From DATFES01 sp035457725 (lineage in GTDB: Bacteria > Pseudomonadota > Alphaproteobacteria > CACIAM-22H2), in NCBI GenBank assembly GCA_035457725.1, contig DATIBC010000040.1, forward strand, positions 1 to 37,573: a stretch of DNA of 37,573 bases, read 5' to 3'. This document shows positions 23,946 through 32,034 of the stretch, piece by piece (position 1 is the stretch's first letter; each line of letters opens with the position of its first letter). The position numbers and the translations under genes are program-made. Under the pieces are notes generated by a model, which saw nothing but the letters and a program-made list of their open reading frames with translations, did not search any database and was not told the DNA's origin.

Positions 23946-25583
23946 ATGGCAGCGAAAGAAGTACGTTTCGGCGGCGACGCGCGCGCGCGGATGCTGCGCG
24001 GCGTCGAGATTCTCAATGACGCGGTCCGCGTGACGCTGGGTCCCAAGGGCCGCAACGTCGTGCTCGACAAGTCGTTCGGCGCGCCGCGCATCACCAAGGA
24101 CGGCGTGACGGTGGCGAAGGAAATCGAGCTCGCCGACAAATTCGAGAACATGGGCGCCCAAATGGTGCGCGAGGTGGCGAGCAAGACTTCCGACGTCGCT
24201 GGCGACGGCACCACCACGGCGACCGTGCTGGCGGCCTCGATCGTGCGCGAAGGCGCCAAGGCGGTTGCGGCGGGGATGAACCCGATGGACCTCAAGCGCG
24301 GCGTCGATCTGGCGGTCGAGGCGGTGGTCGAGGACATCAAGAAGCGGTCGAAAAAGATCTCGACGAGCGAAGAGATCGCCCAGGTCGGCACGATTTCGGC
24401 CAATGGCGAGCGCGAAATCGGCGACATGATCGCCAAGGCGATGGAGCGAGTCGGCAAGGAAGGCGTGATCACCGTCGAGGAGGCGAAGAGCCTCGAGACC
24501 GAGCTCGACGTGGTCGAAGGCATGCAGTTCGACCGCGGTTATCTCTCGCCCTATTTCATCACCAACGCCGAGAAGATGATTTGCGAGCTCGAGAATCCCT
24601 ACATCCTGATCCACGAGAAGAAACTGTCGGGGCTCCAGCCGCTGCTTCCCGTTCTCGAGGCGGTCGTGCAGTCGGGCAAGCCGCTGCTGGTCGTCGCCGA
24701 GGAAGTCGAGGGCGAGGCGCTGGCGACCCTGGTCGTCAACAAGCTGCGCGGCGGCCTCAAGGTCGCGGCGGTCAAGGCGCCGGGCTTCGGCGATCGCCGC
24801 AAGGCGATGCTCGAGGACATCGCGACGCTGACTGCGGGCCAGGTGATCAGCGAGGATCTCGGCATCAAGCTCGAGAACGTCACGCTCGACATGCTGGGCC
24901 GCGCGAAGAAGGTGGTGATCGAGAAGGAGAACACCACCATCGTCGATGGCGCCGGCAAGAAGTCGGACATCGAAGGCCGCTGCACGCAGATCCGCGCCCA
25001 GATCGAGGAGACGACGTCCGATTACGACCGCGAGAAGCTGCAGGAGCGGCTGGCGAAGCTGGCTGGCGGCGTCGCGGTCATCCGCGTCGGCGGCGCCACC
25101 GAAGTCGAGGTCAAGGAGCGCAAGGATCGCGTCGACGATGCGATGCACGCGACCAAGGCGGCGGTCGAGGAGGGCGTCGTCGCCGGCGGGGGCGTGGCTT
25201 TGCTCTACGCCATCAAGGCGCTGGACAAGGTCAAGCCGGCCAATGACGATCAACGGGTCGGCGTCGACATCGTACGCAAGGCGTTGACGACCCCGGCGCG
25301 GCAGATCGCCGAGAACGCCGGCACCGACGGCTCGATCGTCATCGGCAAGCTGCTCGAGAGTAAGAACACGAACTTCGGCTTCGACGCACAAGCGGGCGAG
25401 TATGTCGACATGCTGAAGTCGGGAATCATCGATCCGACCAAGGTGGTTCGCACCGCCCTCCAGGACGCTTCTTCGATTGCTGGGCTGCTTATCACCACCG
25501 AGGCCATGGTGGCCGAGAAGCCCGAAAAGAAGTCTCCGCCGATGCCTCCGGGTGGTGGTGGCATGGGTGACATGGACTTCTAA
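23946..25583 (+). CDS. groEL: Chaperonin GroEL
   Basis: A 545-residue chaperonin of full length. The start MAAKEVRFGGDARARMLRG at ATG 23946 has AAGGAG upstream; a TTG three codons earlier is less likely. Hallmarks are VTLGPKGRNVVLDKSFG, DGVTVAKEIEL, the ATP-site DVAGDGTTTATVLA, and the Gly/Met-rich C-terminus GGGGMGDMDF. It folds proteins in the cytoplasm with GroES, encoded 35 bases upstream. A strong terminator follows. I see no paralogue in the window and nothing unusual in the equatorial ATP-binding motifs. Confidence 0.98.
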   Translation: MAAKEVRFGGDARARMLRGVEILNDAVRVTLGPKGRNVVLDKSFGAPRITKDGVTVAKEIELADKFENMGAQMVREVASKTSDVAGDGTTTATVLAASIVREGAKAVAAGMNPMDLKRGVDLAVEAVVEDIKKRSKKISTSEEIAQVGTISANGEREIGDMIAKAMERVGKEGVITVEEAKSLETELDVVEGMQFDRGYLSPYFITNAEKMICELENPYILIHEKKLSGLQPLLPVLEAVVQSGKPLLVVAEEVEGEALATLVVNKLRGGLKVAAVKAPGFGDRRKAMLEDIATLTAGQVISEDLGIKLENVTLDMLGRAKKVVIEKENTTIVDGAGKKSDIEGRCTQIRAQIEETTSDYDREKLQERLAKLAGGVAVIRVGGATEVEVKERKDRVDDAMHATKAAVEEGVVAGGGVALLYAIKALDKVKPANDDQRVGVDIVRKALTTPARQIAENAGTDGSIVIGKLLESKNTNFGFDAQAGEYVDMLKSGIIDPTKVVRTALQDASSIAGLLITTEAMVAEKPEKKSPPMPPGGGGMGDMDF

Positions 25584-25615
25584 GCGATTAAAAATACAGC
25601 CAAAAGCGAAAATTT

Positions 25616-25646
25616 GGGCGGGCCTCCGGGCCCGCCCTTTCTTTTT
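25616..25646 (+). terminator. Rho-independent terminator of groESL
   Basis: GGGCGGGCC (25616-25624) pairs perfectly with GGCCCGCCC (25629-25637) around a TCCG tetraloop. The stem is followed by TTTCTTTTT. It sits 33 bases after the groEL stop and is the clearest intrinsic terminator in the window. Confidence 0.93.
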
Positions 25647-25660
25647 GAGCATTTAGAGTG

Positions 25661-25679
25661 TATGCATATTATATGTATA
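25661..25679. promoter_or_regulatory. Palindromic operator upstream of the second MarR gene
   Basis: TATGCATATTATATGTATA is a 19-base inverted repeat with 16 symmetric positions, ending 19 bases before the GTG start of the MarR gene. Length and position fit an autoregulatory MarR operator. It is far more AT-rich than its surroundings. Confidence 0.6.
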
Positions 25680-25698
25680 ACTATCATATCGTCTGACG

Positions 25699-26196
25699 GT
25701 GCCCGACGATCCTGGAGCGCTGCTGTGGCGGGCGGCCAACGATTGGCAGCGCGCCGCGCATGCCGCCTTATCGCCGCTCAAGCTGACCTACGCCCAGGGG
25801 TTGCTCCTGACGGCGCTTGCCGACCGCACTCTCGCTAACGGCGCCACCATCCAGGTCGAACTGGCGCGCCTGGTGCGCGCCGATGCAATGATGACTTCAC
25901 AGATTCTGCGGATCCTCGAGCGGCGGCGGCTTGTCGCGCGCGCCACGGTCGCCAACGATGCGAGGGCGCGTCACGTCAGGCTGACTGCGGAGGGCGAAAG
26001 CGTCGCGGCGCGGGCGCGGGCGGTGCTTGGCGAGGCGATCGACGCGTTCTTTGCGCCGCTCGGGCCGCAGCGTGGGGCGTTCGCCGCAGCACTCGGCCAG
26101 CTGATCGGCGTTCGCGTTCGCCTCCGCGTCCCTTCCGCCACGGCCGCGACGGGCCATGATCGCGCCTCACGAGGCGGCAATGCAGAAAGCCGCTAA
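25699..26196 (+). CDS. MarR-family transcriptional regulator (second, orphan)
   Basis: A 165-residue winged-helix protein starting with GTG at 25699. PLKLTYAQGLLLTALADR and IQVELARLVRADAMMTSQILRILERRRLV form the helix-turn-helix, and RATVANDARARHVRLTAEGESV the wing, with ND-A-RA in place of the usual D-x-RDRR. The C-terminal 30 residues (SATAATGHDRASRGGNAESR) are low complexity. No ribosome site is obvious, so translation may be leaderless or the start misread. It stands alone between the groEL terminator and a convergent TerB-like gene; apart from its own palindrome no target is evident. Confidence 0.78.
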   Translation: MPDDPGALLWRAANDWQRAAHAALSPLKLTYAQGLLLTALADRTLANGATIQVELARLVRADAMMTSQILRILERRRLVARATVANDARARHVRLTAEGESVAARARAVLGEAIDAFFAPLGPQRGAFAAALGQLIGVRVRLRVPSATAATGHDRASRGGNAESR

Positions 26197-26215
26197 GCAA
26201 TTGAAACTTCGACCC

Positions 26216-26238
26216 CGTCCTGAGCGTGTCGAGGGACG
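26216..26238. repeat. REP-like palindromic element
   Basis: CGTCC (26216-26220) and GGACG (26234-26238) flank TGAGCGTGTCGAG. The core CTGAGCGTGTCGAGG matches CTGAGCATGTCGAAG at 16424-16438 at 13 of 15 positions. Both are intergenic. Similar 'CTGAGCGTGTCGA' palindromes are dispersed in many alphaproteobacterial genomes. Confidence 0.6.
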
Positions 26239-26271
26239 ACGACGCGATCCTTACGCTTTGACAAGCTAGCG

Positions 26272-26298
26272 CGCGGATTAAGTTGTGCTTAATTCGCG
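26272..26298. terminator. Possible bidirectional terminator hairpin between convergent genes
   Basis: CGCGGATTAAG (26272-26282) pairs with CTTAATTCGCG (26288-26298) with one G-U pair and a TTGTG loop. It lies between the convergent MarR and TerB-like genes. There is no T tract, so it may be only a stabilising stem-loop. Confidence 0.4.
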
Positions 26299-26331
26299 GC
26301 GTCGCGGCTTGGCGGCGGTTTTTCGTGGCCG

Positions 26332-26754
26332 TCAGGCGATGGCGAGACGCACCGTGGTGGCGCGTTCAATCGCGCCGGCAATGAGTCGGTCAAGCTCGAG
26401 CGCTTGACGCAGCTTTTGCAGCAAGCGCATCTCCTCGAACGGAAGTCGGCGGTCGGCGGCGGCGATCTCGCACGCGACGAGATAGGCGGTCTCGCGCAAG
26501 TTCGCTGGCAGCGCCTCGGCGATCAGCGCCAACACGCGATCGAGGCCGTTCGCCGTTTGCAGGATCACCGCGCATTCCTGCGCCGTCTCGGTGAGCTTCT
26601 CCATGTCGAAATCGGCGAAGATCGGCAACTGTCGGACCAGACGCCCGATCAGACCGAGTTCATTCGCCGGCATCCGGCCATCCACGGCGGAGGCCAAGAC
26701 CATCGTGTAGATCAGCGCGGCATGTTGCGAGATCGTGGTGGGACGAGAATTCAT
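26332..26754 (-). CDS. TerB-like (tellurite resistance TerB family) protein
   Basis: A 140-residue, all-helical, probably cytoplasmic protein. HAALIYTMVLASAVDGRMPANELGLIGRLV and YLVACEIAAADRRLPFEEMRLLQKLRQAL are the two TerB-type repeats, each with an acidic loop (AVDGRM, AADRRL) between helices. I chose the ATG at 26754 with AAGGA upstream. Despite the family name, many lone TerB-domain proteins have no link to tellurite, and no ter operon is present here. It is divergent from the AEC transporter remnant. Function unknown. Confidence 0.8.
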   Translation of the reverse strand: MNSRPTTISQHAALIYTMVLASAVDGRMPANELGLIGRLVRQLPIFADFDMEKLTETAQECAVILQTANGLDRVLALIAEALPANLRETAYLVACEIAAADRRLPFEEMRLLQKLRQALELDRLIAGAIERATTVRLAIA

Positions 26755-26876
26755 CGCTGATCCTTGCGAAAGGTCGGTGACGCGGCCTGACTTTAGGCGC
26801 GGGGGTGCCGCCGTCAAGCGCGGAAGTCGATGGCAATGGCCGGCCGGCGCCGCAGCCCGATTACCTCGGGCCTGGT

Positions 26877-27830
26877 ATGCGAGCGATCCTCGACGTCGTC
26901 CTCCCCGTCTTCGCGGTGATCTTGGCCGGTGTCGTTGCCGGCCGGTTCCGTATTTTGGGGCAAGACAGCTCCGAGGCGCTCAATCGCTATGTCTATTGGT
27001 TTGCGCTGCCGGCCTTGTTCTTCGTCGCGATGAACCGCGCCAGGTTGTCGGCCGGTCCTGTGCTGCCCTTCACGCTCGCCTATCTAGGCGCCGTGACGAT
27101 TGTCTGGTCATTGGTGATGGCGATCGGCCGCTATGCGTTCTCCGAGCGGTTCGGCGCAGCGGGACTTGGCGGTTTTGTCGCCACGTTCGCCAACACCGGT
27201 TATATGGGAATCCCGTTGTTCATCACCGCATTCGGCGACAAGGGAACGCTTCCCGCGATCATCGCAAGCGTGCTCAACGGCGCGGTCGTCACCGGTGTCG
27301 CGATCGCCATCGTCGAGGTCGACCGCAGCGCCGGCCGCGGTTTTGGCCGCGCGGCGAGCGACGCGCTCGGCGCCGTGGCGCGCAACCCGTTGGTGATCGC
27401 GCCGTTCGCAGGTCTATGCTGGGTCAGGCGGGCGTATTGCTGCCCACGCCGATCGCAGGTTTCGCCGATCTAATCGGTGCCTCGGCCGGTCCGTGCGCGC
27501 TGTTCGCCATCGGCCTGTTTCTCGCCTCGCGCCCGCTGGCAGCGCCGCTTGGCGGACGCAAAGCGATCGAGGTCGGCTGGCTGACGCTGGTCAAGCTCGT
27601 TCTTCATCCGCTTGTCGCATGGTGGCTGGCCGGTATTTGCGACCTCGACGCGTTCTGGACTGCGGCGCTCACGATTCTTTCCGCCCTGCCGACAGGCGCT
27701 CGCGTTCGTCATCGCCCAGCAGCACGGCATATTCGTCGGACGCGCATCGGCCGTGATTCTCGTATCGACGGTGGTATCAGGGGTGACTCTGTCGGCGCTG
27801 TGGATTGCCTTCGATCCATTCCCTCCGTAG
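26877..27830 (+). pseudogene. AEC (auxin efflux carrier) family transporter, broken by two frameshifts
   Basis: Three consecutive segments together make one AEC permease of about 318 residues. Segment 1 (26877 to about 27415) starts MRAILDVVLPVFAVILAGVV and has ATFANTGYMGIPLFITAFG. Segment 2 (about 27416-27700) is in the frame one base earlier and reads GVLLPTPIAGFADLIGASAG and LTLVKLVLHPLVAWW. Segment 3 (about 27695-27830) returns to the first frame with ALAFVIAQQHGIFVGRASAV. A 1-base loss near 27415 and a 2-base loss near 27695 would explain it, the latter in a GC repeat (GGCGCTCGCG). Net loss is three bases, so the frame is restored at the end. It is either a decayed gene or two sequencing errors. 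Confidence 0.8.
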
Positions 27831-27958
27831 ACGGTACATTTCCCCGTAAGCCTCGACACTAGAGACGATTTCATGGCTTACTACCGCCTGCCTCGAAGCC
27901 ACGAGGCCACGAATCCCTAGGCCGAGAAACGGCATGGATGGGGAGGAGACAGGGGCCG

Positions 27959-28951
27959 TTGGCCAAGCTGCCGCTGACGATCGCGTGCTGGGATTACGAC
28001 CGCACGCGCGCGCTGATGGATGGACGCATTGCCGTCGAAGGATGCGATGCGACCTATCTTGCGCTGGCGCCGGAGGAGGTTTTTTTCCGCGCCTTCCGGC
28101 ATCACGAATTCGACGTCACAGAATTGTCGTTCAGCACATACATGATGTTGCGCGCGCGCGGCGCGTGCCCTTACATCGCCATTCCGGCCTTCGTCAGCCG
28201 CGCGTTCCGGCATTCAGCGATCTACGTCCGCACCGATCGCGGCATCGCCGCCCCGGCCGATCTCAAGGGACGCGTCGTCGGCGTGCCGGAATATCAGGTG
28301 ACCGCCGCCCTGTGGGTGCGCGGCATGCTCAAGGACGAGTATGGCTTGGATCCCGTCGACCTCGATTGGCGCACGGGGGGCGTGGAGGATTCGGGCCGCC
28401 ATGAGAAGGTGGAACTGAGCTTGCCGAAAGGCGTGCGCGTAAAGCCGATCGCGGACGGCATGACGCTGGGCGGGATGCTCGAGGCGGGAGAGATCGATGC
28501 CCTCATCGCGCCGCGCGCGCCTTCGTGCTTCGTTCGCCGGGTTCCTGGCGTGGGCCGGCTGTTCGCCGATTTCCGCGCCGTCGAAAAGGCGTATTGGGCC
28601 AAAACGCGCATCTTTCCGATCATGCATGTGGTCGGCATCCGCGAGAGCTTGGTCCAAAAGAATCCCTGGCTGCCGTCGAGCGTCTTCAAGGCGTTTGCGC
28701 AGGCCAAGGGGCTGGCGATGCCCGAGTTGTTCGAGGTCGCCGCGCTCAAGTACCTGTTGCCGTGGGTTGCCGCCGAGGCCGAGGAGACTCGCGCCTTGAT
28801 GGGCGACGATTTCTGGCCATATGGCGTCGACGCCAACCGGCCGACGCTGGACGCGATTACCCGCTACTCGCACGAACAGGGGCTCACCCCGAGACCGTTG
28901 AGCATCGAGGAGTTGTTCGCCGCCTCGACGCGGGAGCGATACAAAGTATGA
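27959..28951 (+). CDS. 4,5-dihydroxyphthalate decarboxylase-like / substrate-binding-fold protein
   Basis: A 330-residue protein resembling 4,5-dihydroxyphthalate decarboxylase (Pht5) and related periplasmic-binding-fold proteins. It opens AKLPLTIACWDYDRTRALMDG and has FDVTELSFSTYMMLRARG, IAIPAFVSRAFRHSAIYV and FPIMHVVGIRESL. There is no signal peptide, so it is probably cytoplasmic. I prefer the TTG at 27959, because GGGGAGGAG lies 9 bases upstream and homologues begin at this point; an ATG at 27938 would overlap that ribosome site. It lies 58 bases before a TAXI binding protein gene, so it may process the imported compound, likely an aromatic or pyridine acid. Decarboxylase activity is not proven by the sequence. 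Confidence 0.75.
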   Translation: MAKLPLTIACWDYDRTRALMDGRIAVEGCDATYLALAPEEVFFRAFRHHEFDVTELSFSTYMMLRARGACPYIAIPAFVSRAFRHSAIYVRTDRGIAAPADLKGRVVGVPEYQVTAALWVRGMLKDEYGLDPVDLDWRTGGVEDSGRHEKVELSLPKGVRVKPIADGMTLGGMLEAGEIDALIAPRAPSCFVRRVPGVGRLFADFRAVEKAYWAKTRIFPIMHVVGIRESLVQKNPWLPSSVFKAFAQAKGLAMPELFEVAALKYLLPWVAAEAEETRALMGDDFWPYGVDANRPTLDAITRYSHEQGLTPRPLSIEELFAASTRERYKV

Positions 28952-29009
28952 CCGAACGCGCAACATTCGATCGACGCCATTCGACATCCGACACGACGGA
29001 GGAATCGCC

Positions 29010-30005
29010 ATGAAGAAGTTGATCGTCATCGCGGCGCTGATCGCCGGACTTGGCGCGGCCGGCGCCGCGCTGGCTCAGTCGGGACCGCCCTATCGCATGA
29101 CGCTCGCCGGCGCCAGCGCCGGTGGCCTGTGGTCGGCGCTCGGCGTCGGGGTCGATCAGGCTGTGTCGGCCGCCCATCCCGGCTCGACGATCACATACCA
29201 GACCGGCGGCGGCGGGCTCGCCAATCTGCCGCTGGTCTCGAAAAACGCGGTGCCGATGGGAATTGCGCTCGACACCGAAGTTGACATCGGCCTCAAGGGC
29301 GAGGAGCCGTACAAGGAGCCGATCAAGAACGTTCGCGGGTTGGCGCGCCTCTATGACGCGCAGGTCAATTACATGCTGGTGACCAAGGATTTCGCCGAGA
29401 AGCATGGCATCCGCAGCATGTCCGATCTGGTGCAAAAGAAGCCTCCGGTGCGGGTGGCGATGAACCGGCGCGGCAACGCCACCGGCAAGATCAGCGCGCT
29501 GTTCTTCGAAAGCATGGGCGTCACGCCGCAGGACATCGAGAAGTGGGGCGGCCAAGTCATCTATGCGGCTTCGGCCGAACAAGCGAATCTGATCCTCGAC
29601 CGCCGCATCGACATGATCGCCAACGGCCTGTTCGCGCCTGATCGGTCGATCCTGCAGATCACCAATTCGATCGACGTCGTATGGCTCGACACGCCGGAAG
29701 ACGTGCTCAAGAAAGTCGCCGATCAAAGCGCCGGTTTCGTCACCACCGTCAAGGCGGGCGTCTATCCGTGGCTGACCAAGGACGTGCGGACGACGGCGCA
29801 CGGTGCGGTCATCGTCGTCAATGAGGCGATGGACGAAGCGACCGCCTACAACCTGGCCAAGGCCATCGTCGTCAATATCGACAAGATCCGCGGCCAGAAC
29901 AAGGCGATGGAGGCGCTGACGCCCAAGATCGTCGCCACTCCGTCGGTGATCCCATTCCATCTTGGAGCGGCGAAATACTACCGCGAGGCGGGGCTCCTGA
30001 AGTAA
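29010..30005 (+). CDS. TAXI-type TRAP transporter substrate-binding protein
   Basis: A 331-residue periplasmic protein of the TAXI family. A signal peptide (MKKLIVIAALIAGLGAAGAA, cleaved near residue 22) precedes YRMTLAGASAGGLWSALGVG. YQTGGGGLANLPLVSKNAVPMGIA and AMNRRGNATGKISALFFESMGV are typical. GGAGGA precedes the ATG at 29010. It binds the substrate for the fused TRAP permease encoded 58 bases downstream, which uses an ion gradient rather than ATP. The ligand is unknown; many TAXI proteins bind dicarboxylates or amino acids. A stem-loop separates the two genes. Confidence 0.88.
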   Translation: MKKLIVIAALIAGLGAAGAALAQSGPPYRMTLAGASAGGLWSALGVGVDQAVSAAHPGSTITYQTGGGGLANLPLVSKNAVPMGIALDTEVDIGLKGEEPYKEPIKNVRGLARLYDAQVNYMLVTKDFAEKHGIRSMSDLVQKKPPVRVAMNRRGNATGKISALFFESMGVTPQDIEKWGGQVIYAASAEQANLILDRRIDMIANGLFAPDRSILQITNSIDVVWLDTPEDVLKKVADQSAGFVTTVKAGVYPWLTKDVRTTAHGAVIVVNEAMDEATAYNLAKAIVVNIDKIRGQNKAMEALTPKIVATPSVIPFHLGAAKYYREAGLLK

Positions 30006-30019
30006 ACGGCATGGATGCG

Positions 30020-30050
30020 GGCGGGAGGGTCGGCGCGCGATTCTCCCGCC
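30020..30050 (+). other. Intergenic stem-loop between TAXI binding protein and TRAP permease genes
   Basis: GGCGGGAG (30020-30027) pairs perfectly with CTCCCGCC (30043-30050) around a 15-base loop. The position between a binding protein and its permease is where stem-loops often raise the ratio of binding protein to permease by protecting the upstream message. No T tract follows. Confidence 0.5.
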
Positions 30051-30063
30051 GTCGCGCGCGCGC

Positions 30064-31986
30064 ATGACGTTCGGCGACCGTATTCTCGACATCTTTTTCA
30101 CGGTCGGCGCGCGGCGGCGACCGAAGGGCGCGGTCGCCTGGCTGATTTCACCCTTCGCCGTGGCGATCGGCGTTTGGGTGATCTACGCCGCGCTCTTCGC
30201 CATCATCGATCCGCTGGCGCACAGCATCGTCTTCGCCTGCGGCATGTTGGGGTTGCTGTTTCTGATCTGCGGCGCGACGCCGCGCGCCGATCCCGAGCGC
30301 CCGCATTGGACCGACTGGCCGCTGTCGGCGTTGAGCATTGCCAGCGGGGTTTATTTCTTCATCCACATCAAGGAAATCACGACGCGCATCACGCTGCTCG
30401 ACCCGCTGTCCGAGCTGGATGTTTTTTTCGGCGCGGCGATTTTTCTTCTCGCCTTCGAGGCGACGCGGCGCGCCACCGGGCTCGGCCTGACGCTGGTGGT
30501 GCTGGTCTTCGTTTCCTACAACCTGTTTGGCCATCATCTCGGCGGCGTGCTCGGCCATGGTTATATCGACTTCCACCATTTTCTCGACGTGATGGTGTTC
30601 ACCACCGACGGCATTTTCGGCATCGCAGTGCGCGTCGCGGCGACCTACGCCTTCATGTTCGTGCTGTTCGGCACCATTCTCGAGCGCGCCGGCGGCGCGC
30701 GGTTCTTCTTCGATCTCGCCGCGGCGCTCACCGGGCGCAGTCCCGGCGGCCCGGCGAAGATCGCGGTGATTTCCTCGGGCATGTACGGCATGGTTTCCGG
30801 CAGCCCGACCGCCGACGTGGTGACCACCGGTTCGGTGACGATTCCGGTGATGAAACGCCTCGGCTATTCGGGCACGCTCGCCGGCGCGGTCGAGGTCGCG
30901 GCGTCGTCGGGCGGCAGCATAATGCCGCCGGTGATGGGCTCGGCGGCGTTCATCATGGCCGAATACACCGGCATCCCTTATCGCGACATCGCCATCGCCG
31001 CGGTGCTTCCGGCGATCCTGTATTACACCGGCGTTTACGCCCAAGTGCATCTTCGCTCGCTCAAGATGGGTTTGGTCGCGCTGCCGCGCGAGCAGATTCC
31101 GCCGCTGATTCCCACTTTGAAGCAGGGCGGCCTGTTCATCGTCCCGCTCGCCGCGCTGGTCGTCATCCTGCTGCTCGGCTATTCGCCCAACATGGTCGCC
31201 GCCGTTGCGTCGCTGGCGGTGATCGCGGTGGCGGCGCTGCGCCGGGAAACGCGGGTCGGGCCGGTCAAGATCCTTCGCGCATTAAGCGAGGCGACCATGC
31301 TGATGGTCACGGTGACGGCGGCCTGCGCTGCGGCGGGACTGGTCGTCGGCGGCATATCGATGACCGGGCTTGCGCAGAAATTCGCCCATCTGATGAATCT
31401 CGTCGCCGGCGCCGAAATGCTGCCCTCGCTGATCTTGATCGCGGCCATGTCGTTGTTCCTCGGCATGGGCATGCCGACGCCCAATGTCTATATCCTGACC
31501 GCGGTTCTTGTCGGCCCACTGCTGGCGCAGCTCGAAGTCGATCGAATGGCGGGCAATCTGTTCCTGATCTATTTTGCGGCGCTTTCGGCGATGACTCCGC
31601 CGGTCGCCGTCGCTGCATACGCCGCGGCGCCGATCGCCGATGCCAACCCGCTGCACATCGGCTTTTCGGCGGTGCGCATCTGCGCCGCTGCGTTTATCGT
31701 CCCGTTTTCGTTCGTCTACGGGCCCGAGCTGCTGCTCGATGGCCCGTTGTGGAAGATCGCGCTGGGGTTCGGAACGGCGGCCATCGGGGTGGTCATGCTC
31801 GCCGCGGCGATCGAAGGGTGGTATCGCGGCGCGCTCGCCTGGCACGCGCGAAGTCTATTGGCCGGCGCGGCAGTGGCGCTAATCTTTCCCGGCGTGCCCG
31901 CGGCGCTGATCGGCGCCGCACTCCTCGGCGCTGCCATCGCCGCAACGTGGCTGGCGCGGCGCCCGCGGCTCGGCGCCTCGTTGTGA
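30064..31986 (+). CDS. TRAP transporter fused permease (TAXI-associated)
   Basis: A 640-residue inner-membrane protein joining the small and large TRAP permease parts, as is normal for TAXI systems. Large-subunit hallmarks are GMVSGSPTADVVTTGSVTIP, SSGGSIMPPVMGSAAFIMAEY, LGMGMPTPNVYILTAVLVGP and SAMTPPVAVAAYAAAPIA. I count about 15-18 hydrophobic segments. The start MTFGDRILDIFF at 30064 has no clear ribosome site. It couples uptake to Na+ or H+ flow together with the binding protein encoded just upstream. Confidence 0.9.
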   Translation: MTFGDRILDIFFTVGARRRPKGAVAWLISPFAVAIGVWVIYAALFAIIDPLAHSIVFACGMLGLLFLICGATPRADPERPHWTDWPLSALSIASGVYFFIHIKEITTRITLLDPLSELDVFFGAAIFLLAFEATRRATGLGLTLVVLVFVSYNLFGHHLGGVLGHGYIDFHHFLDVMVFTTDGIFGIAVRVAATYAFMFVLFGTILERAGGARFFFDLAAALTGRSPGGPAKIAVISSGMYGMVSGSPTADVVTTGSVTIPVMKRLGYSGTLAGAVEVAASSGGSIMPPVMGSAAFIMAEYTGIPYRDIAIAAVLPAILYYTGVYAQVHLRSLKMGLVALPREQIPPLIPTLKQGGLFIVPLAALVVILLLGYSPNMVAAVASLAVIAVAALRRETRVGPVKILRALSEATMLMVTVTAACAAAGLVVGGISMTGLAQKFAHLMNLVAGAEMLPSLILIAAMSLFLGMGMPTPNVYILTAVLVGPLLAQLEVDRMAGNLFLIYFAALSAMTPPVAVAAYAAAPIADANPLHIGFSAVRICAAAFIVPFSFVYGPELLLDGPLWKIALGFGTAAIGVVMLAAAIEGWYRGALAWHARSLLAGAAVALIFPGVPAALIGAALLGAAIAATWLARRPRLGASL

Positions 31987-32034
31987 GCGCCGGCCGACGA
32001 TACCGGTCGGGATTCGAATCGAGCGGAGGCGACA

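Noticed and set aside
23568..25652. 694-residue minus-strand open frame opposite groESL
   Set aside because: A well-known type of artefact opposite groEL; Leu/Asp/His-rich with no domain signature.
32011..32020. GATTCGAATC perfect 10-base palindrome before the ferritin-like gene
   Set aside because: Too short to separate from chance without conservation data.
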